34,701 bases of DNA from contig CALQLF020000027.1 in assembly GCA_943331345.2 (NCBI GenBank), positions 1-34,701 on the forward strand, read 5' to 3'. The DNA is from Candidatus Planktophila lacus (GTDB lineage: Bacteria > Pseudomonadota > Gammaproteobacteria > Steroidobacterales > Steroidobacteraceae). The position numbers and the translations under genes were made by a program. Below, one piece after another: positions 31,256 through 34,701 of this stretch. The notes under the pieces were generated by a model, which worked only from the letters and a program-made list of their open reading frames with translations, was not told the origin of the DNA and ran no database searches. Every line of letters begins with the position of its first letter. Position 1 is the first letter of the stretch.

Positions 31256-31714
31256 TCAGTTCTTCAAGACTGGCTGTTCCAGCAACGGGAACAGCGCGGC
31301 TTCAAGGGCATCGAGGTCGAACGGCTTGCGGAGGCACTGCACCCCCTCGGGCAGCACCCCATAGCGCTCAAGGTCATCTGGCGGCAGGGCAGTCACCACC
31401 ACGATAGGCAGGTTCGGGCACAAAGCCCGCAAACGGCGCGCCACTTCCATGCCGGATATGCCTGCTAGATTGACATCCAATACTGCACCAGCCAGCACGA
31501 ACGGTACTGCATCCATGACACCAAGCGTCATGAGCAAGTTGCCATCTTTGTGGCGCAGCAGGCTGAGCAGGCTTTCACCGGAAGAATGATGCGTAGCGCG
31601 TAACTGGTGGTAATCCAGCCAACTGACGAGCGCCCGCAAGATACCCGGGTCGTCATCGACCACGGCCACAATCTTGCGCAAGGCGTATGCACCACTTTCC
31701 GAGGCTGCAGCCAT
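31256..31714 (-). CDS. Stand-alone receiver (CheY-like) response regulator
   Basis: A 152-residue single-domain receiver with acidic VVDDDPG (Asp20-22), phospho-Asp80 in GAVLDVNLAGISGME, Thr108 in VVVTALPP and Lys130 in LRKPFDLD. A stretch of about 15-20 residues before the phospho-strand (HKDGNLLMTLGVMDAVPF) is longer than usual. No output domain is present. Start taken as 31714 because AAGGA lies 7 bases upstream; in-frame ATGs at 31738 (GGTGGGA upstream) and 31888 would add 8 or 58 residues without recognisable domain. It is the first gene of the six-gene signalling operon and could be a phosphate shuttle or a competitive sink. Confidence 0.85.
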   Translation of the reverse strand: MAAASESGAYALRKIVAVVDDDPGILRALVSWLDYHQLRATHHSSGESLLSLLRHKDGNLLMTLGVMDAVPFVLAGAVLDVNLAGISGMEVARRLRALCPNLPIVVVTALPPDDLERYGVLPEGVQCLRKPFDLDALEAALFPLLEQPVLKN

Positions 31715-32030
31715 CGTCTTTCCTTGAACGATTTCCATTTGCGTCCCACCGGAAACGGCAACACTTTTGCCAGTGGCTGCATCTTTAGGCAATTTCGGCG
31801 CCTCCACAATTGCACCATAGTGCCGAATTACCGCAAATTGCTGCGGATTTCCGTTGCGGCACCGCGCCGGCACCGCGTTTTTACCCATTCACATTCCGTT
31901 TGCGGCTCGCTTCTCCGCGAGGCAGACAGAACAATGCTCCACCCTATCCCAACCACTGCCCTTCGTCCGCACGGTTTCTTAGGGCCTATCGGCATTGTAT
32001 ATAAATATGTATTTAGGTATATATATGCGT
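31715..32030. other. Divergent intergenic region between signalling operon and VapBC
   Basis: This 316-base gap should hold the promoter of the signalling operon (leftward) and of vapBC (rightward). Visible features are a small inverted repeat CCGCA-6-TGCGG (31831-31846), which could be an operator or chance, and a strongly AT-rich block at 31995-32025 belonging to vapBC. Part of the gap (31715-31888) is also an in-frame upstream extension of the receiver gene. No convincing -35/-10 pair for the leftward operon was found, and there is no RNA gene. Confidence 0.5.
31998..32023. promoter_or_regulatory. AT-rich inverted repeat, likely VapBC operator/promoter
   Basis: TATATAAAT (31998-32006), spacer ATGT, then ATTTA-gg-TATATA (32011-32023) forms an imperfect palindrome just before the antitoxin start. 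TATAAA (32000-32005) or TATATA (32018-32023) could act as -10 box. Type II antitoxins usually repress their own operon by binding such palindromes over the promoter. The block stands out in GC-rich surroundings. Confidence 0.55.
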
Positions 32031-32282
32031 ATGGCACTCAGCATCAAAGACCCGGAAGCAGACCGCTTGGCCCGCCAGGTGGCGAAGATCACAGGCGAAA
32101 CCCTCACTGGCGCCATCGTGCAATCGCTGCGCGAGCGCTTGGCACGCGTGCAACGCCGCCGCGGGCCGGGGCTGGCCGAAGAACTGCTGAAGATTGGCGA
32201 GCGTTGCGCCAAGCTGCCCGTGCAAGACGCCCGCACGTCCGAAGAAATTCTAGGGTACGACGCCCACGGCCTGCCGCGGTAA
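32031..32282 (+). CDS. vapB: VapB-family antitoxin (Rv0623/PSK-type)
   Basis: An 83-residue protein. [18 protein letters not shown] followed by [24 protein letters not shown] is the characteristic N-terminus of Rv0623-like VapB antitoxins, a ribbon-helix-helix-type DNA-binding and dimerisation part. The C-terminal part ([29 protein letters not shown]) should wrap the toxin and block its active site. Start 32031 matches the family consensus MALxIKDPE; ATG at 32025 or 31995 is less likely. The toxin gene follows after 8 bases. No strong Shine-Dalgarno site is seen. Confidence 0.92.
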   Translation: MALSIKDPEADRLARQVAKITGETLTGAIVQSLRERLARVQRRRGPGLAEELLKIGERCAKLPVQDARTSEEILGYDAHGLPR

Positions 32283-32290
32283 GCGCGCCC

Positions 32291-32683
32291 ATGGTGATCG
32301 ATACCTCGGCCTTGGTAGCCATCCTTTCGCTGGAGCCAGAGGCCGCCCGCTTGGCGCAAGCCATCGAGGCAGACCCCACCCGCCTCATCTCGGCGTCCAC
32401 GCTGCTGGAAGCTGGCATTGTCATAGAAGCGCGGCTCGGTGCCGCCGGTGGCAAGGAGCTCGACTTGCTCGTGGCAAAAGCGGGAGTGGTCATAGAGCCG
32501 CTCACCGCCGACCAAGCCAGCACTGCTCGCGAAGCGTGGCGCCGCTTCGGCAAAGGCCGCCACGCGGCCGCGCTTAACTTCGGCGACTGCTGCAGCTACG
32601 CACTAGCCCGCGCCACCGGCGAGCCGCTGCTATTCAAAGGCACCGACTTCACAAACACGGATATTGCGGCAGTGAGCTACTAG
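32291..32683 (+). CDS. vapC: VapC-family PIN-domain ribonuclease toxin
   Basis: A 130-residue PIN-domain protein. The acidic metal-binding residues are all present: Asp4 in MVIDTSALVAIL, Glu40 in STLLEAGIVIEARLG, Asp99 in NFGDCCSYALA, and Asp119/Asp124 in GTDFTNTD. FGKGRHAAALNFGDC is typical of the VapC subgroup paired with Rv0623-like antitoxins. It is an Mg-dependent endoribonuclease; family members cut initiator tRNA, other tRNAs or rRNA. The complete catalytic set and intact antitoxin argue for a functional module. Confidence 0.94.
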   Translation: MVIDTSALVAILSLEPEAARLAQAIEADPTRLISASTLLEAGIVIEARLGAAGGKELDLLVAKAGVVIEPLTADQASTAREAWRRFGKGRHAAALNFGDCCSYALARATGEPLLFKGTDFTNTDIAAVSY

Positions 32684-32710
32684 CGGCGCGGGGGCGCGCG
32701 CCGCGCGCTA
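32681..32710. terminator. Very GC-rich hairpin after vapC (weak terminator candidate)
   Basis: TAGCGGCGCG (32681-32690) can pair with CGCGCCGCGCGCTA (32697-32710) with a bulge, starting at the vapC stop codon. There is no U-tract. It lies between the convergent vapC and amidohydrolase genes and could slow polymerase from either side. Confidence 0.35.
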
Positions 32711-32765
32711 CCGCCACTGCCGCTTGGTGCAGTGGCAAGACTGTTTTTCCAAGCTGTGGCCAGCG

Positions 32766-34127
32766 CTACCGCACCACCACACCGCCCTTCATGACGAACA
32801 CCGTGCGGTGAAAAGCGCCAGCGTCCTGCAGTGGGTTGCCGTCCACAGCGACTATGTCCGCGTAGCGGCCCACCTGCAGCGAACCTACATCCGCTTCCGC
32901 GCCCAGCAACACCGCCGCTTCGTGCGTGGCGCTTTCCAGCGCGCGCGCCGGGCTCAGGCCGTTGTCGATGAGCAGCTTGAATTCTTGCAGGTGGTCGCCC
33001 TCACCCAGGTCGGTGCCGTAGGCAATACGCACACCCGAACGCACCGCCAGCGGCAGGTTCCGCTTCGGCAGCAAGTCGTTCGCCAGTTCCTTCGCCGCCG
33101 TACCCGGCGTCAGTAGTTCCGGGTGTTCGTCCGCCACCTTGTAGAACACGTCGTACACGGAAAGCGTGGGCACCAGGAACGTGCCTTGCGCTTTCATCAG
33201 CGCGAACGTTTCGGCGGTGGCAAACGAGCCGTGCTCGATGGAATCCACGCCCGCGCGCACCGCGGTTTCAATGGCGCCCGGCGGGTAGGCATGTGCCGCC
33301 ACCTTCATACCGAGCATGTGCGCGGTGTCCACCGCGGTCTTCACCTCGTCTTCCGTCATCAGCTGCGCATGCGGGTCGTCGCCGGTGGAAGCAATGCCAC
33401 CCGAAGGCATCAGCTTGATGACGCTGGCGCCACGACGCTTGTGCTCGCGCACGCGAAAGCGCGCCTCTTCGGCCGAATCCACGCGGCCATATTCCCAGCC
33501 CGGATGGCTCAGGGCCGGGTCCAGTCCGGCGTGCGGGTCTCCGTGGCCGGCCGTAGGGCCCAGCGCTTCCAGCGAAAGCCACAGCCGCGGGCCCGAAATC
33601 TTCCCCGCCTCGATGGCGTTGCGCACCGCCACCGTTTCGTCGCTGCCGCCCAAGTCCCGCACGGTGGTGAAGCCCTGCTCCAGCATTTGGCGCGCGAACA
33701 GCGCTGCGTCGAAGGCACGGTCGAGAGCCGAGTGTGTCACCCAGTCTTCCGTGGCATTCGTGCGGCTCGGCAGCTTCGAACCCAAGTGCACGTGCATGTC
33801 GATGAAGCCCGGCAGCACGGTGCGGCTGGAGAGGTCGATGACCGTGGCGCCCGCCGGCTTCACGAAGCCTTCGCGGATGGCGGCAATGCGGTCGTCGTGG
33901 ATGACCACCGACACGTTCTTGCGCGGCGTAGCCGCGAGGCCGTCGTAGAGGAGGCCCGCGTGGACGACCACGTCCGAGGCGGAGGCGGTGAAAGGCAGGA
34001 GAGTGAGCGCGAGGCAGGTGGCAAGACACGGAAGCAGGCCCATGTTCAAGCGACCGGCGAGGCTCGTGGCGATGCCAGCACCTTGGTCGAGGGTCCGCGA
34101 AGCGAAGGTACAAGTAGAGGTATTCAT
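32766..34127 (-). CDS. Exported metal-dependent amidohydrolase (Xaa-Pro dipeptidase/imidazolonepropionase-like)
   Basis: A 453-residue amidohydrolase. A hydrophobic export segment (GLLPCLATCLALTLLPFTASA) ends near residue 50. The metal site is complete: GFIDMHVHLGS (His112, His114), a Lys in SVIKLMPSGG that may be carbamylated, His in KVAAHAYPPGA and DSIEHGSF, and the late Asp in IAYGTDLGEGD. The end ALESATHEAAVLLG and VGRYADIVAVDGNPL is typical. Related enzymes hydrolyse Xaa-Pro dipeptides or other N-acyl amino acids. The start is uncertain: ATG 34127 leaves a 28-residue lead before the signal core, while ATG 34043 starts at the core but without a positive charge; neither has a strong ribosome-binding site. 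It appears monocistronic, divergent from the DoxX gene. Confidence 0.92.
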   Translation of the reverse strand: MNTSTCTFASRTLDQGAGIATSLAGRLNMGLLPCLATCLALTLLPFTASASDVVVHAGLLYDGLAATPRKNVSVVIHDDRIAAIREGFVKPAGATVIDLSSRTVLPGFIDMHVHLGSKLPSRTNATEDWVTHSALDRAFDAALFARQMLEQGFTTVRDLGGSDETVAVRNAIEAGKISGPRLWLSLEALGPTAGHGDPHAGLDPALSHPGWEYGRVDSAEEARFRVREHKRRGASVIKLMPSGGIASTGDDPHAQLMTEDEVKTAVDTAHMLGMKVAAHAYPPGAIETAVRAGVDSIEHGSFATAETFALMKAQGTFLVPTLSVYDVFYKVADEHPELLTPGTAAKELANDLLPKRNLPLAVRSGVRIAYGTDLGEGDHLQEFKLLIDNGLSPARALESATHEAAVLLGAEADVGSLQVGRYADIVAVDGNPLQDAGAFHRTVFVMKGGVVVR

Positions 34128-34171
34128 GCTAGAACGATACCAAGGGAAACGAGTAAACGGGGAACCACAAG

Positions 34172-34534
34172 ATGTTCGATTTCGACCTGAGCAACGGCTA
34201 TGTTCCGCTGCGCATCATGTGCGGCGCCTTCATGCTGCCGAATGCCTGGGCCAAGCTGCGCAATCCGGCAGGCTCGGTCGGCTTCTTCGAGAAGGCCGGC
34301 TACCCCTACCCGCAGTTGTTCGTGAAGTTCGCCACGGCATTCGAGTTCGTGGTGGGTACGGCGCTGGTGCTGGGCCTATACACCATGCCGGTGGCCTGGC
34401 TGGCCACAGCATTCATGGCAGTGGCCACCATTTCAGACCTGCAGGTGAACAAGGCGTGGCTGTGGACCAAAGGCGGCTGCGAATACCCGCTGTTCTGGTG
34501 CCTTTGCTGCGGGATAGTGGCGGCGAATAGCTAG
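34172..34534 (+). CDS. DoxX-family small membrane protein
   Basis: A 120-residue membrane protein with four hydrophobic segments: YVPLRIMCGAFMLPNAWAKL, FVKFATAFEFVVGTALVLGL, VAWLATAFMAVATI and LFWCLCCGIVAA. NPAGSVGFFEKAGYPYP after helix 1 is the common DoxX-family loop (G-x-x-x-F-F-x-x-x-G-x-P). The start has GGGGA about 9 bases upstream. DoxX proteins are linked to quinone/sulfur redox chemistry or to membrane stress complexes in some bacteria, but most have no known function. Confidence 0.82.
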   Translation: MFDFDLSNGYVPLRIMCGAFMLPNAWAKLRNPAGSVGFFEKAGYPYPQLFVKFATAFEFVVGTALVLGLYTMPVAWLATAFMAVATISDLQVNKAWLWTKGGCEYPLFWCLCCGIVAANS

Positions 34535-34561
34535 GGACAGTGGCGCCCATGGGATTTCCAT

Positions 34562-34575
34562 TACAGAAATCTGTA
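34562..34575. promoter_or_regulatory. Operator palindrome upstream of second antitoxin
   Basis: A perfect inverted repeat TACAGA-AA-TCTGTA lies 10 bases before the ATG at 34586 and overlaps a possible -10 box TATAGT (34574-34579). This is the usual place for antitoxin autorepression. The -10 box sits only 6 bases before the start codon, so a leaderless mRNA is possible. Confidence 0.6.
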
Positions 34576-34585
34576 TAGTTCTAAC

Positions 34586-34701
34586 ATGAAGACGACATTG
34601 GACCTGAACGACCGTCTGATAGCCGAGGCCAAGGCTTTTGCCGCCGAGCAGCGCACCAGCCTCACTCGCCTCATCGAGGAAGGCCTGCAGCTGCGCCTGC
34701 G
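34586..34701 (+). CDS. VapB-type antitoxin, 5' part (truncated by window end)
   Basis: The visible 38 residues, beginning MKTTLDLNDRLIAEAKAFAA and then EQRTSLTRLIEEGLQLRL, match the ribbon-helix-helix start of VapB/DUF2191-type antitoxins (M-[RK]-T-T-L-x-L-x-D-x-L). The gene continues beyond the window, where a VapC/PIN toxin is expected. There is no Shine-Dalgarno site. The sequence differs from the first VapB, so this would be a second, independent module. Confidence 0.8.
   Translation, partial: MKTTLDLNDRLIAEAKAFAAEQRTSLTRLIEEGLQLRL

Noticed and set aside
22842-31714. Identity with the RpfC/RpfG diffusible-signal system or the RavS/RavR system of Xanthomonas
   Set aside because: There is no RpfF-like synthase, no HD-GYP protein and no Hpt domain, and the gene set and domain order differ. 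Only the general link of kinases to c-di-GMP turnover is shared.
32681-32710. Strong intrinsic terminator after vapC
   Set aside because: The hairpin is stable but has no U-tract, so it is listed only as a weak candidate.

Overview
The window is a GC-rich, gene-dense bacterial chromosome segment. TonB-dependent receptors, lipoboxed outer-envelope hydrolases, REP palindromes with a GGGAGCAAGCTCCC-type core and c-di-GMP signalling proteins point to a gammaproteobacterium, most likely of the Xanthomonadales/Nevskiales type. That assignment is inference; there is no rRNA or other marker gene. No tRNA, CRISPR array, insertion sequence or phage gene was seen.

Layout. (1) 1-1317: the C-terminal part of a TonB-dependent receptor, followed by a strong hairpin terminator and a REP inverted repeat. 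(2) 1.47-11.8 kb: a putative catabolic locus. A plus-strand operon (DUF1330, nitrilase-fold protein, aldehyde dehydrogenase, NicO/UreH-like metal permease) converges on a minus-strand operon (LeuC-like, LeuD-like, HMG-CoA-lyase-like, COG2159-type amidohydrolase, acyl-CoA ligase). A divergent VOC protein lies on the left. Most genes overlap by the 4-base ATGA pattern. I infer oxidation, hydration, CoA activation and retro-aldol cleavage of a branched hydroxy-acid; the substrate is unknown. (3) 11.9-22.8 kb: a plus-strand run of exported hydrolases and uptake genes: S9 prolyl-oligopeptidase, DUF2891 protein (its N-terminus is built from REP elements), S41 lipoprotein protease, two tandem amidohydrolases (the second lacks its metal-binding HxH), an SDR and a complete TonB-dependent receptor. 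This suggests peptide or peptide-like nutrient use. (4) 22.8-31.7 kb: a six-gene minus-strand signalling operon. In transcription order: stand-alone receiver, canonical membrane histidine kinase, a same-architecture twin that has lost its phospho-accepting His and ATP-binding Asn, FixJ/NarL-type regulator, REC-PAS-PAS-degenerate GGDEF-intact EAL protein, and a membrane PAS kinase-like protein with His replaced by Arg and two C-terminal receivers (the first without its Asp). (5) 32.0-34.7 kb: a complete VapBC toxin-antitoxin pair, an exported metal-dependent amidohydrolase, a DoxX-like membrane protein and the start of a second VapB-type antitoxin with a perfect 6-bp-arm operator.

The most unusual theme is the number of full-length, in-frame proteins that have kept the fold but lost key catalytic residues: the nitrilase-fold protein (E-R-S instead of E-K-C), two amidohydrolases (no HxH), two histidine kinases, one GGDEF domain and one receiver. 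The signalling operon is the best candidate for an undescribed system: one apparently active kinase sits beside two pseudokinase-like partners, three possible phospho-acceptor proteins and one c-di-GMP phosphodiesterase output.
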